Position numbers and translations under genes: made by a program
Shown: in pieces, positions 1 to 7,369 of the stretch
Numbering within the stretch: position 1 is the stretch's first letter
How the letters are laid out: each line of letters starts with the position of its first letter
NCBI GenBank assembly: GCA_034659855.1
Contig: JAYEIA010000311.1
Coordinates: forward strand, 1-22,555
Length of the DNA stretch: 22,555 nucleotides
Direction: 5' to 3'
DNA from: JAYEIA01 sp034659855
Lineage (GTDB): Bacteria > Bacteroidota > Bacteroidia > Bacteroidales > JAADGE01
Notes under the pieces: model-generated
Told to the model about the DNA's origin: nothing
What the model saw: the letters and a program-made list of their open reading frames with translations, nothing else
Database searches by the model: none

Positions 1-1332
1 AATTTTACTGTAGGCCTCGGCATTAAATACTGCCGCTTCATTGTCGGATAATACGGCTACAAATTGAGCGGTAGAATCCTGTGCAATCTGAATGGAATCT
101 GTGGTTGCTAAGTTAAAGCGAGAAAAAGTTTCATTGTTTCGAACAAAATAGTACACATCAATATCTGCAAACTCTTCGTCGGTGATTTTATCAAAAGTAA
201 AGTTGCTTTTTGCGAAAAGTGGTTGACTTTGCTTCATAATTCTGTCCCAGTTGCAGAGACCGGTCGTATTGACTTTGAATGTTCTGTAAACTGCCGCCTG
301 TTTTTCCAAACGACTTTGTTCCACATCAATTCGCTTCATAATATCATCGTACTTTGCCTGCCAGTCTTCCGGAGAAGTTGCAAATAAGTATCTGATAGGC
401 ATAATGGCTTTTATCTTGATTGTTGTGCGGTGTTTAGAATTTTTATGCGATTGAAAATTCATGTAATATAAATTATTCCCCAAGTAGGTCAATTTATTTA
501 TTCCCGAGTTCTTTGACCACCAAGGCAATTTTCGACCCTCTTGGGTTTCCCAAACCATTTCCCAGGCGGCATAAGTTCTGCCTCTGAAAGTTACATTATT
601 ATAGCCGTGTATTCCGCTGTAAATTAATCCGTATTTTTCGGCACGTCGCTTGGGCAACTTACTGCCGTATTTAAAATTTTTAGGATTACTTTGAAAATAC
701 ACATCCAATAATCCGCTGTAATTTAAGGCAAAAAACGCATTGTCTTTGATTGAAAATACCTTTTCGGATTTCAATTTTGAAACGGAGTCTTTTATCAAGG
801 CTATTTCAGAGTTAATTTCGGGTTCTGTGCGTCCTTGATATTTCCAATTTCGTTCATTTTCATCCAAGGTATAAAAATTATAATCTGCTTCATCCTTGTA
901 CGACGCCATTTTCACCTCAAGGCTTTTCCCTTTCTTGATAAAAATCTCTGAACTGTCTTTGTAGGCTCTTATTTCAAACATACCGGCGGTCTGGAATACC
1001 TCTTGTACTCCGGCCGAATCATAATTCATGGATGAACCGCTGAGAAAAATATCCACGGCATCGTGAAATTCTCTGTACTTTACTCTCACCGTTCCGGATA
1101 CCGGATTGCCTTCTTTATCCTCCCAGAGGTCTCCGGGTACTGTAATTTTTGTTCCGGATTCATGGATATATTCTCCCCCTTCTTCGGCTTCAAAATCAAA
1201 AGAAACATACTCCGGGTTCAAAGCAGGGAAAGGCGGACGAACAAAAGATTTCTCCGCAATTTCCTCACTGCAAGACATACTAAGCACAATACCGAAAATC
1301 AAACTCACTGACCAGACTTGTAACTGTTTCAT
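1..1332 (-). CDS. Hypothetical outer-membrane-type lipoprotein, C-terminus cut by window edge
   Basis: This reading frame is open from an ATG at 1332 to base 1 without a stop, so at least 444 codons are present and the C-terminus lies outside the window. The N-terminus (MKQLQVWSVSLIFGIVLSMSC) is a lipoprotein signal peptide with the lipid-bearing cysteine at residue 21. After it comes a beta-rich segment (about residues 45-140) with the pattern ITVPGDLW, GNPVSGTV, KYREF, DIFLSGSSMNYDSAG, AGMFEI. I recognise this pattern from many Bacteroidota hypothetical proteins, and it looks loosely like a ZU5-type or Ig-like fold. The rest has no recognised motif and no membrane segment. Plus-strand frames over 1063-1372 are antisense to it. 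The lipoprotein call is firm; no function is assigned. The next gene on the same strand is 183 nt upstream. Confidence 0.82.
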   Translation of the reverse strand, partial: MKQLQVWSVSLIFGIVLSMSCSEEIAEKSFVRPPFPALNPEYVSFDFEAEEGGEYIHESGTKITVPGDLWEDKEGNPVSGTVRVKYREFHDAVDIFLSGSSMNYDSAGVQEVFQTAGMFEIRAYKDSSEIFIKKGKSLEVKMASYKDEADYNFYTLDENERNWKYQGRTEPEINSEIALIKDSVSKLKSEKVFSIKDNAFFALNYSGLLDVYFQSNPKNFKYGSKLPKRRAEKYGLIYSGIHGYNNVTFRGRTYAAWEMVWETQEGRKLPWWSKNSGINKLTYLGNNLYYMNFQSHKNSKHRTTIKIKAIMPIRYLFATSPEDWQAKYDDIMKRIDVEQSRLEKQAAVYRTFKVNTTGLCNWDRIMKQSQPLFAKSNFTFDKITDEEFADIDVYYFVRNNETFSRFNLATTDSIQIAQDSTAQFVAVLSDNEAAVFNAEAYSKI

Positions 1333-1515
1333 GTTCAAATTTTTATATAGTTATAAAAAACTAAAACGATAAGTTACGAAATTTTCGTATGTCCGGAAGG
1401 TAAAATAGTGATTCTCTTGAGTTTTCTAAAAAAATTAGTTTTCAATACATTTGATTTCCTCCGTTTAATTGGGCTCATCAACTGTTTGAATTGCGCACTT
1501 GTATGTTGTCCCTGC

Positions 1516-2178
1516 TTAAAAGAATTTAAGCTTAAGTTTGAAATCACGACTAATCTCTTCAGAATATAAGTCATTGAGTGTTAGGGTTTGTGAAAAACTT
1601 TTACCGTCTTCCGAGATGGTATAGCTGTCATTATCCAATGATTTTATCTTTCGGTCAAAGCTGAATATTGTTTCAAAAGTGTACATTTCTCCTATGCTTT
1701 CCATATCCGAATCGCTTAAAGAGTCATTCTTTAATACCGGTGCATCATAAATTAGTTCTCTTCTTCCGTTGGTTTCAAATTTTATGGTATTTGCCGGGTT
1801 ATCGTTTTGCCCCAAAACAGATTTAGTCATCTCATTGGAGGCTGATATTTTGTTCAACATTTCTATATCTGAAAACTCATAGTTGATATATAAAACCTTT
1901 TTTTCATCGGTTTTCCAACCAAACTGTACATTTTCGGCTCCCATATCCTCCAACTCTTGAGCGGCCTCCTTAAATGTATTATCTAATGTATCAAGCGATT
2001 GTGAGGAATTTGATGTATCCATGGAATTCATATAATCAATTAATTGTGACATATCAATTGTAGAAGAAACACTTCCCGACATATCCTTATTAAAATGGTA
2101 CTCTTGTGTAATAGTACAACTTGAAATACCGGCCAACAAAAAAATTAAAGCAAAAATAATTGTATTAGGTCTGTTCAT
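1516..2178 (-). CDS. Small hypothetical lipoprotein, 220 aa
   Basis: The start is an ATG at 2178. The first 21 residues form a lipoprotein signal peptide ending in the lipobox AGISSC, with the lipidated cysteine at 21. The mature part is soluble and acidic. It starts with TITQEYHFNKDMSGS, a beta-strand-like stretch seen in Bacteroidota lipoproteins that describe themselves only as hypothetical, and is rich in Ser, Asp and Asn. There are no catalytic motifs, repeats or later membrane segments. It is followed by the longer lipoprotein gene on the same strand and preceded by a 221-nt gap holding an inverted repeat. A TAAATTTG box lies so close to the ATG that the message may be leaderless. The cell-envelope location is well supported; the role is unknown. 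Confidence 0.8.
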   Translation of the reverse strand: MNRPNTIIFALIFLLAGISSCTITQEYHFNKDMSGSVSSTIDMSQLIDYMNSMDTSNSSQSLDTLDNTFKEAAQELEDMGAENVQFGWKTDEKKVLYINYEFSDIEMLNKISASNEMTKSVLGQNDNPANTIKFETNGRRELIYDAPVLKNDSLSDSDMESIGEMYTFETIFSFDRKIKSLDNDSYTISEDGKSFSQTLTLNDLYSEEISRDFKLKLKFF

Positions 2179-2182
2179 TTTA

Positions 2183-2190
2183 CAAATTTA
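2183..2190 (-). promoter_or_regulatory. Possible -7 box TAAATTTG of the small lipoprotein gene
   Basis: Read on the minus strand this is TAAATTTG, a perfect match to the Bacteroidota -7 consensus TAnnTTTG. The expected start of transcription falls at or next to the ATG at 2178. No TTTG-like -33 element is seen at the usual distance. It is therefore either a promoter of a leaderless message or a chance match in AT-rich DNA. Confidence 0.35.
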
Positions 2191-2213
2191 AATGGTTAAA
2201 ATTATTATAAAAG

Positions 2214-2367
2214 CAGACTTCGTCTGTTTTGATATTTGTTTTTGGACAAATTTAAACAAATCATCAATGTAAATCAGTGAGTTACGCCTAAATCTGTACA
2301 ATTATATCACACGATGTGATAATTCATTAAAGCATAACTATATAGATAATAAAACAGACGAAGTCTG
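2214..2367. repeat. 17-bp perfect inverted repeat with an internal palindrome
   Basis: The left arm 2214-2230 (cagacttcgtctgtttt) is the exact reverse complement of the right arm 2351-2367, with 120 nt between them. Each arm also folds on itself (cagac-ttc-gtctg). The spacer holds a second palindrome, tatcaca-cga-tgtgata, at 2305-2321. No reading frame of note lies inside. The arrangement could be a pair of facing terminators, a small MITE-like element or a regulatory site. No target-site duplication is evident. Confidence 0.7.
2351..2367 (-). terminator. Probable terminator of the radical SAM gene
   Basis: On the minus strand, 33 nt after the stop codon of the radical SAM gene, cagac-ttc-gtctg forms a 5-bp stem with a 3-nt loop followed by tttt. 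The stem is short, so termination would be weak. The same sequence is the right arm of the larger inverted repeat. Confidence 0.4.
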
Positions 2368-2399
2368 AAAATAAATATAAATTCAAATATACAATAAAA

Positions 2400-3179
2400 T
2401 CAGCCGGAAATCTGCACATTATGGCCGGATTTTCGAAAACTATGAGCAATTTCATTCAAGCGTTCCTTGGTTACCTTTTGTAATCCGTCCGAAGGCGTAT
2501 CTCTCTCAATGGTATATATCATGACTTGCTTGGGCTTTAATTCATCAAGAATAGCTTTCAATCCGGCAACTTCCTCGGAAGTACTGTTATTAACAACTTG
2601 CTCTTGATACGTTCCTTTAACAAACATTATCTGTACGGTTAAATTTCTGTTAAAGGATTTTAATTGCTTTTTGAGTTTCTCAACGGTAAAGCCCTTGGGC
2701 GGATTATTTATAAGTTGTATCGTTTTATCAAAGGCAGAATCTAACTTTAAAATATTTTGCTCTACTTTATTCAATGCTCTGAAAACTGACGGCTTATTTA
2801 TTAAGGTCGCATTGGACAAAACAGCAATTATACAGTTCGGAAAAAACCGGTCTCTGACTTCAATGGTATCATCAATAATACCTTCAAAATCGGGATGAAT
2901 AGTTGGTTCTCCGTTGCCGGCAAAAGTCATGGCATCAGGCTGTTGTCCGGAGTCTTTCATTTTCTTCAACACAGCAATCAGGCGTTCTTTAATAATTGTG
3001 CGTGTAGGCAGTTTACCTTTGGCAAATTCTTCCTTATACGTTCTCCCGCACTCACAATATATGCAATCAAAGTTGCAATATTTATTCTCTGTCGGTAACA
3101 GATTAATGCCCAATGAAACACCTAATCTTCTGCTCTTTACCGGACCGAAAATTATTTTATCAAACAGAAATACTCCCAT
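2400..3179 (-). CDS. Radical SAM protein (COG0731-like), 259 aa
   Basis: The cluster-binding motif CxxxCxxC is at Cys35, Cys39 and Cys42 (KYCNFDCIYCECG), and the SAM-binding GNGEPTIHP follows at about 88-96. Together they identify a radical SAM enzyme with a [4Fe-4S] cluster that cleaves S-adenosylmethionine. The N-terminal FGPVKSRRLGVSLGIN and overall layout resemble the COG0731 group, which is related to but distinct from the wyosine enzyme TYW1. The substrate is unknown. I chose the ATG at 3179; a longer frame begins at a TTG (3188), which is less likely. A promoter at 3308-3336 and a strong terminator hairpin at 3223-3255 precede it, suggesting a conditional leader. The family is certain; the reaction is not. 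Confidence 0.9.
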   Translation of the reverse strand: MGVFLFDKIIFGPVKSRRLGVSLGINLLPTENKYCNFDCIYCECGRTYKEEFAKGKLPTRTIIKERLIAVLKKMKDSGQQPDAMTFAGNGEPTIHPDFEGIIDDTIEVRDRFFPNCIIAVLSNATLINKPSVFRALNKVEQNILKLDSAFDKTIQLINNPPKGFTVEKLKKQLKSFNRNLTVQIMFVKGTYQEQVVNNSTSEEVAGLKAILDELKPKQVMIYTIERDTPSDGLQKVTKERLNEIAHSFRKSGHNVQISG

Positions 3180-3222
3180 TAATATCAATTAAATTTTTAA
3201 AACGGATGCTAAAATAAATAAA

Positions 3223-3255
3223 AAAACGCACATCAAAGAGATTGATGTGCGTTTT
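3223..3255 (-). terminator. Strong intrinsic-terminator hairpin between a promoter and the radical SAM start
   Basis: A perfect 14-bp stem (3223-3236 pairs with 3242-3255; aaaacgcacatcaa) encloses a 5-nt loop. On the minus strand the stem ends in a run of T followed by an AT-rich tract. It lies 44 nt before the radical SAM ATG and about 50 nt after the likely transcription start. It could end a short RNA, attenuate the radical SAM message, or end read-through from the four-cysteine gene upstream. Confidence 0.75.
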
Positions 3256-3307
3256 AATTCTGTGGGGACAGAATAAGTAACAATTTTAGAGTAACTGTTT
3301 CTCACAA

Positions 3308-3336
3308 CAAATGTAACTAAAAAAGTATTGAACCAA
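3308..3336 (-). promoter_or_regulatory. Promoter for the radical SAM leader or a small RNA
   Basis: On the minus strand TTG (3334-3336), 18 nt, then TACATTTG (3308-3315) match the Bacteroidota promoter form. Transcription would begin near 3302, giving a leader of about 120 nt to the ATG, or an RNA of about 80 nt if it stops at the hairpin at 3223-3255. The leader also contains the 7-bp hairpin attctgt-gggg-acagaat at 3257-3274. Confidence 0.55.
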
Positions 3337-3518
3337 CGAAACTATTGACAAAATGCTACTATATGTTGACAAGCAACTTTTATTAAGGGACAAAAGGTTA
3401 AGCCGGATTTCAAACACTTAATTTCCCGGCTTTGATAAACTGCAAATCTACAGCTCACAATAAAATTTTTATCCGCAAAGATATTAGTCAATAATTAAAA
3501 TTCTCCGCTCAAGAATCT
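3337..3518. other. Non-coding stretch between the radical SAM promoter and the four-cysteine gene
   Basis: No convincing gene is present. A 7-bp stem (aagccgg 3400-3406 with ccggctt 3426-3432) has a 19-nt loop. Two further minus-strand -7-like boxes, TAGATTTG (3443-3450) and TATCTTTG (3476-3483), lack well-spaced -33 elements. Together with the leader downstream, this region could encode a structured RNA, but nothing proves it. Confidence 0.4.
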
Positions 3519-3746
3519 CTATAAGGCTTCCAAAATCTCTTCGACACTCCGACTGTCATTCGGCATTAAATCTTGAGGAGGTTCAACCTCCTTCAAACTC
3601 ACCAAATATCGTTTACAGCTCATCCATCCTTCTTTTCCGTTTTCACAATACAGTTTCTTATATATTTCCTGAGCTTTCTGACTTGCAAGCATTTCTCCTT
3701 GGAACAATGGGCAATTTTCTGTTTTAGGACACAATTCATTTTCCAT
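3519..3746 (-). CDS. Small four-cysteine protein, 75 aa
   Basis: The start is an ATG at 3746 and the stop is at 3519. Four cysteines sit at residues 6, 12, 34 and 44 in the contexts CPKTENCP, YCEN and SCKRY, with no signal peptide or membrane segment. The spacing suggests a metal or iron-sulfur site, by analogy with other small CP-x-C proteins. I recall similar short proteins with a C-terminal CKRY motif in other Bacteroidota, but none of known function. The fully conserved-looking cysteine set and lack of overlap with another gene make it a real coding region. It may be expressed with radA (127 nt upstream, same strand) or alone. Confidence 0.75.
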   Translation of the reverse strand: MENELCPKTENCPLFQGEMLASQKAQEIYKKLYCENGKEGWMSCKRYLVSLKEVEPPQDLMPNDSRSVEEILEAL

Positions 3747-3872
3747 AAAGCAAAATTTTTAGCTAAGGTAAGATTCTTTTTTCAATTTTTCCGGGTATTG
3801 TCGAACAAATACGAATAAAAAATTAAAATAAACATAAAATTGTAGTTATTTTCTATTACAAAAAAATTGAAC

Positions 3873-5234
3873 CTATTGCTTTCGAAATAAGCTTCTGAAA
3901 GCTTCTTCAATTTTTGCTGCTTTTATGACTTCGATAGACTTCGGTTTGGGAAAACCCTTATTGTACTTCGAAACATAAATTTTTGTAAAACCTAATTTCT
4001 CAGCCTCTTTTATTCTTTGGTCTATACGTGTTACCGGGCGTATTTCTCCCGACAGTCCTATTTCTCCGGCAAAGCAAACTCTTCTCGGCAAAGGGATGTC
4101 CAATCCTGATGACAATACCGAGGAAACGACGGCCAGGTCTATTGCCGGGTCATCAATTCGAATCCCTCCCGCCAGATTGATAAAAACATCTTTGGTTGAA
4201 ATTTTATACCCGGCTCGCTTCTCAACGACGGCCAAAAGCATATTCAATCGCTTATTGTCAAAGCCGGTTGAGGTTCTTTGCGGGGTACTGAATGCGGTAT
4301 TACTTACCAAGGCCTGAATTTCTGTCATCAATGGTCGAACGCCTTCAACGGCGGAGGCTACAGATATTCCGGAGGCCAAGTCTTCGTTATGAGACAAAAG
4401 TAACTCCGACGGATTACTGACTTCACGCAAACCGTTCTGTTGCATTTCAAAAATACCGGGTTCACCGGTGGCTCCGTACCTGTTTTTGGTTGCTCTCAAA
4501 ATACGATATAAATGGTGCCTGTCTCCTTCAAATTGCAAAACAGTATCTACGATATGTTCCAAAACTTTTGGCCCGGCCAAATGCCCTGATTTATTGATAT
4601 GTCCGATTAAAAATATCGGTTTTCCGTGATATTTCACATATTTCAGGAGGCGGTTGGTACATTCTCTGACTTGTGTAACACTTCCCGGGGCCGACTCAAT
4701 ACTTTCGCTGTATATCGTCTGTACGGAATCTATGATGATAATATCGGGGTCGTGGGTTTCAAACTGAATAAAAATATCTTCCAGCAACGTTTCACTCAAT
4801 ATAAGACAATTCTCGGTCGGCTCTCCGATGCGTTCGGCTCGTAGCTTTATTTGTTGCAAGCTCTCTTCACCGGAAACATATAAGGTTTTTTGTTTTCTTA
4901 AATCTAAGGCGACTTGTAAGGCAAGCGTTGACTTACCAATGCCGGGTTCTCCACCGATAAGCACCATGGAACCTCTGACCAGACCACCGCCGAGAACCCT
5001 GTTAAGTTCTTTGTTTTCAGTATCTATGCGCTGTTCTTTTTCGTATTCAATTTGTGCGAGGGGAATAGCTTTGGCCTTCTTCTGCTTGGTTTGTGAGGGT
5101 CTTCCGGATATATTTTTTTGAAAAACCTCTTCTTCAAAAGTATTCCATTCTCCGCAAGACTTACATTGCCCGACCCATTTAGGAGACTGCGCCCCGCAAT
5201 TACTACAGATATAAATTGATTTCGATTTAGCCAT
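3873..5234 (-). CDS. radA: DNA repair protein RadA (Sms)
   Basis: RadA is a RecA-like ATPase that promotes branch migration and processing of recombination intermediates. All family hallmarks are present: an N-terminal zinc finger (Cys10, Cys13, Cys24, Cys27; ICSNCG and CKSCGEW), Walker A GEPGIGKS (95-102), Walker B IIIIDS (about 165-170), the RadA-specific KNRYG motif (250-254), and a C-terminal Lon-protease-like domain. With the ATG at 5234 the protein has 453 residues, the usual length, and starts MAKSKSIYICSNCG. The frame extends 15 codons further upstream, but that extension is not typical of the family. It lies 249 nt downstream of panD on the same strand, so it may have its own promoter; no good match was seen. 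Confidence 0.97.
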   Translation of the reverse strand: MAKSKSIYICSNCGAQSPKWVGQCKSCGEWNTFEEEVFQKNISGRPSQTKQKKAKAIPLAQIEYEKEQRIDTENKELNRVLGGGLVRGSMVLIGGEPGIGKSTLALQVALDLRKQKTLYVSGEESLQQIKLRAERIGEPTENCLILSETLLEDIFIQFETHDPDIIIIDSVQTIYSESIESAPGSVTQVRECTNRLLKYVKYHGKPIFLIGHINKSGHLAGPKVLEHIVDTVLQFEGDRHHLYRILRATKNRYGATGEPGIFEMQQNGLREVSNPSELLLSHNEDLASGISVASAVEGVRPLMTEIQALVSNTAFSTPQRTSTGFDNKRLNMLLAVVEKRAGYKISTKDVFINLAGGIRIDDPAIDLAVVSSVLSSGLDIPLPRRVCFAGEIGLSGEIRPVTRIDQRIKEAEKLGFTKIYVSKYNKGFPKPKSIEVIKAAKIEEAFRSLFRKQ

Positions 5235-5483
5235 AAAATTTCCTTTTGCAGAACAACAAGTCACGTTCAAATAGAGCATACCCTCCTCAAAGAGCCCAAA
5301 AAAACAGCAAAATCAATACAGGTTTTTACCCTCTTGCTGATTTAAGTCCCCAAAATATTTGATAAAAATACTTAAAAATAAAGTCCCGGAATGTCAAACC
5401 AAACCCAAACTAATTTTGTTTCGAAAATAACAAAACAAACAGTCAAAACACCAAACATTTTTATTGTGGGTTTGTGCAGCATT

Positions 5484-5837
5484 TTAATCCGTCAAACGGT
5501 TAGATTTTGTATCGGGAAACACCAGTTTTGGTTCATAGCTCTCGGCTTCATTTTTGTCGGCCGTTGCATAAGAAATAATAATTACAACATCACCAACTTG
5601 AACTTTTCTGGCAGCCGGGCCATTGAGACTAATAATTCCGGAGTTTCGCTCCCCTTTAATAACATAGGTTTCCAATCGTTCTCCATTGTTCACATTTACA
5701 ATTTGTACTTTTTCATTTTCAATTATATCGGCCGCTTCCATCAACGCTTCATCAATAGTTATACTTCCGACATACTGCAAATTTGCTTGTGTTACGGAGA
5801 CTTTATGAATCTTCGACTTTAATATTTCAATGAACAT
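5484..5837 (-). CDS. panD: Aspartate 1-decarboxylase proenzyme
   Basis: PanD converts L-aspartate to beta-alanine, one of the two substrates of PanC in pantothenate and coenzyme A synthesis. The start MFIEILKSKIHKVSVTQANL is diagnostic. The self-cleavage site Gly24-Ser25 lies in YVGSIT, where Ser25 becomes the pyruvoyl cofactor. Further family blocks are ETYVIKGERNSG and GDVVIIISYA. The chosen ATG at 5837 gives 117 residues, the normal size. The open frame extends 13 codons upstream into the end of panC, but PanD proteins begin with this Met. It follows panC by 19 nt, which contain an A-rich run of 11 A on the message. The two are almost surely one operon. Confidence 0.97.
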   Translation of the reverse strand: MFIEILKSKIHKVSVTQANLQYVGSITIDEALMEAADIIENEKVQIVNVNNGERLETYVIKGERNSGIISLNGPAARKVQVGDVVIIISYATADKNEAESYEPKLVFPDTKSNRLTD

Positions 5838-5856
5838 ATTACTTTTTTTTTTTATA

Positions 5857-6699
5857 TCAAAATGAGATATTGTCAATTAATCTGACCTTGCCGGCATGAA
5901 CAGCAATACATCCTGATGTTTTGTTATGCTCAATGCTGTCAACCGGTTTCAATGTCTTATCATTAACTATTTCAAAATACTCAACCTTTAGTAAAGGATG
6001 TGCATTTATTTGCTCTTTAACTTCATCTATAATCTCTTGGGGGCTTAGGGTATGTATCTTATTTCTGTATCTGGACAAAATATCAAAAATTGTAGGTGCA
6101 GCCAACCGTTCACTTTTAGTTAATTGAGCATTTCGTGAACTCATGGCCAAGCCGTCCTTTTCTCTCACGGTGTTACATTCTACAATTTGCGTATCACATT
6201 CGGGCTTATAGTGCTCAACCAAATGATTAATAATTACCAATTGCTGATAATCTTTGCGTCCGAAGTAGGCTCTGTCGGCCGGAATAAGATCCAGAAGAAT
6301 TGATACAACTTGTGCTACTCCGTTGAAGTGGCCTTCCCTGTACTTTCCCTCCATAACTTTTGCCAATCCACCGAAATCATACGATTTAGTTTCTTTTTCG
6401 GGATAAATTTCATCTACCGACGGTGCAAAAATATAATCGACTTTCTCATATTTTAAAAGTCTTTCGTCTTCTTGCAAATTTCTCGGATAGGTTTTTAAAT
6501 CATTACTATTGTTAAACTGTCTGGGATTTACAAAGATACTCATAAGGGTAACTTCATTTTCTCGAACTGAACGTTTTATTAATGAAATATGTCCTTTATG
6601 AAGAGCCCCCATTGTTGGAACAAAACCAATCGTTCGCTCTTCGTCTTTGAGTGTCTTAATTATTTCTTTGAGTTTTTTGACCGTTTTTATCCGTTGCAT
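5857..6699 (-). CDS. panC: Pantothenate synthetase (pantoate--beta-alanine ligase)
   Basis: PanC joins pantoate and beta-alanine with ATP to make pantothenate. The nucleotidyl-transfer HxGH motif is at residues 34-37 (PTMGALHKGH, 28-37). AYFGRKDYQQL (about 144-154) and the ATP-binding SSRN (187-190) are also clear. At 280 residues it has the family length. A promoter lies directly upstream and panD directly downstream. No panB or panE is in the window, so pantoate must come from genes elsewhere. Its divergent partner across the gap is the glycogen-synthase-like gene, now separated from it by about 2.1 kb that include an Rpn-type gene. Confidence 0.97.
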   Translation of the reverse strand: MQRIKTVKKLKEIIKTLKDEERTIGFVPTMGALHKGHISLIKRSVRENEVTLMSIFVNPRQFNNSNDLKTYPRNLQEDERLLKYEKVDYIFAPSVDEIYPEKETKSYDFGGLAKVMEGKYREGHFNGVAQVVSILLDLIPADRAYFGRKDYQQLVIINHLVEHYKPECDTQIVECNTVREKDGLAMSSRNAQLTKSERLAAPTIFDILSRYRNKIHTLSPQEIIDEVKEQINAHPLLKVEYFEIVNDKTLKPVDSIEHNKTSGCIAVHAGKVRLIDNISF

Positions 6700-6713
6700 C
6701 TTATTGTTTTTTG

Positions 6714-6742
6714 CAAAAATACAATATAATTTAAATATTCAA
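6714..6742 (-). promoter_or_regulatory. Promoter of panC-panD
   Basis: On the minus strand TTG (6740-6742), 18 nt, then TATTTTTG (6714-6721) match the Bacteroidota consensus. Transcription would start near 6708, leaving only about 8-9 nt before the panC ATG, so the message would have a very short leader. Confidence 0.6.
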
Positions 6743-7082
6743 TCCTATCATCAATAATTTTACGATGAATCTCGGTATTTACAACATTATGTTAAGAACA
6801 CCGGTCATTATTCTTGACGACACGTCAATAAATTATAAATTTTAATGTGTTTATCAACTTCTTGTGCAAATAGTTGATCAATTATCCTATTTAGTCCTTA
6901 TGTTTGTAATCTAAAAAGCCTCGAACAAACTTTTTTTATATTAGCTGCTCGAAACTTTAGTGCTTGCCCGAAAAGTCCAATTTCTGCGTTAGACCCTTTC
7001 TGAAAACAGTCATCCGTCGGCTGACCGACGCCTTGATTTACAGAAAGCTAAAAGCCAAAAAGAACAAATTAAAATAACCCCC
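6743..7082. other. Non-coding region with several hairpins between panC and the Rpn gene
   Basis: No gene is seen. Ordered structure includes ttgacg-aca-cgtcaa (6814-6828), atcaact/agttgat (6853-6859 with 6872-6878), and gtttgt/acaaac (6902-6907 with 6925-6930) followed by seven T (6931-6937). A nested hairpin has outer arms ctttctg/cagaaag (6996-7002, 7041-7047) and inner arms cgtcgg-ctga-ccgacg (7015-7030). The 6814-6937 part could be a plus-strand RNA ending in a weak terminator; no promoter was identified. Confidence 0.4.
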
Positions 7083-7145
7083 CTCGCCCTTCACCTTTCA
7101 CCCCTCACTCATCACCTGTCTTCCTTCACCCTTCAAAGCTAAAAG
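7044..7145. repeat. 11-bp direct repeats flanking the heptamer array
   Basis: AAAGCTAAAAG occurs at 7044-7054 and again at 7135-7145, with 80 nt between the copies. The block between them holds the degenerate heptamer array. The repeats may be left by insertion of the array or by slippage. Confidence 0.6.
7083..7138. repeat. Degenerate heptanucleotide array (about 8 units of TTCACNN)
   Basis: Units in register are ctcgccc, ttcacct, ttcaccc, ctcactc, atcacct, gtcttcc, ttcaccc and ttcaaag. It is a decayed version of the 17-unit array at 21661-21779, with the same 7-nt period and the same TTCAC core. It is non-coding. Confidence 0.65.
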
Positions 7146-7369
7146 GGTGGGTAGATTTCAGTTGGTATATACACAAGTCGGCTTTTCCCGAATAAAAATT
7201 ATTGACAAAATTAATTTTTGCTCATCCGTATTCTTTTTAAAAAAATAGGATCAAGTGAACTGAACAAAATATCAGAAAGACAATATAACTGTTTAGACCT
7301 AATCATAGCGTTAAGTAGCACTTAAAAAAATAAAACAGGAAAAAATGCGATATAAATTTTGAAAAGTCG

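Noticed and set aside
1063..1372. Two overlapping plus-strand frames
   Set aside because: They are antisense to the lipoprotein that runs off the left edge, which has a clear signal peptide and family pattern.
5235..5279. N-terminal extension of RadA
   Set aside because: RadA proteins begin just before the zinc finger; the ATG at 5234 gives the usual length.
5391..5822. 143-codon plus-strand open frame
   Set aside because: It lies antisense to panD, which is certain from its Gly-Ser cleavage site; no recognisable protein features.
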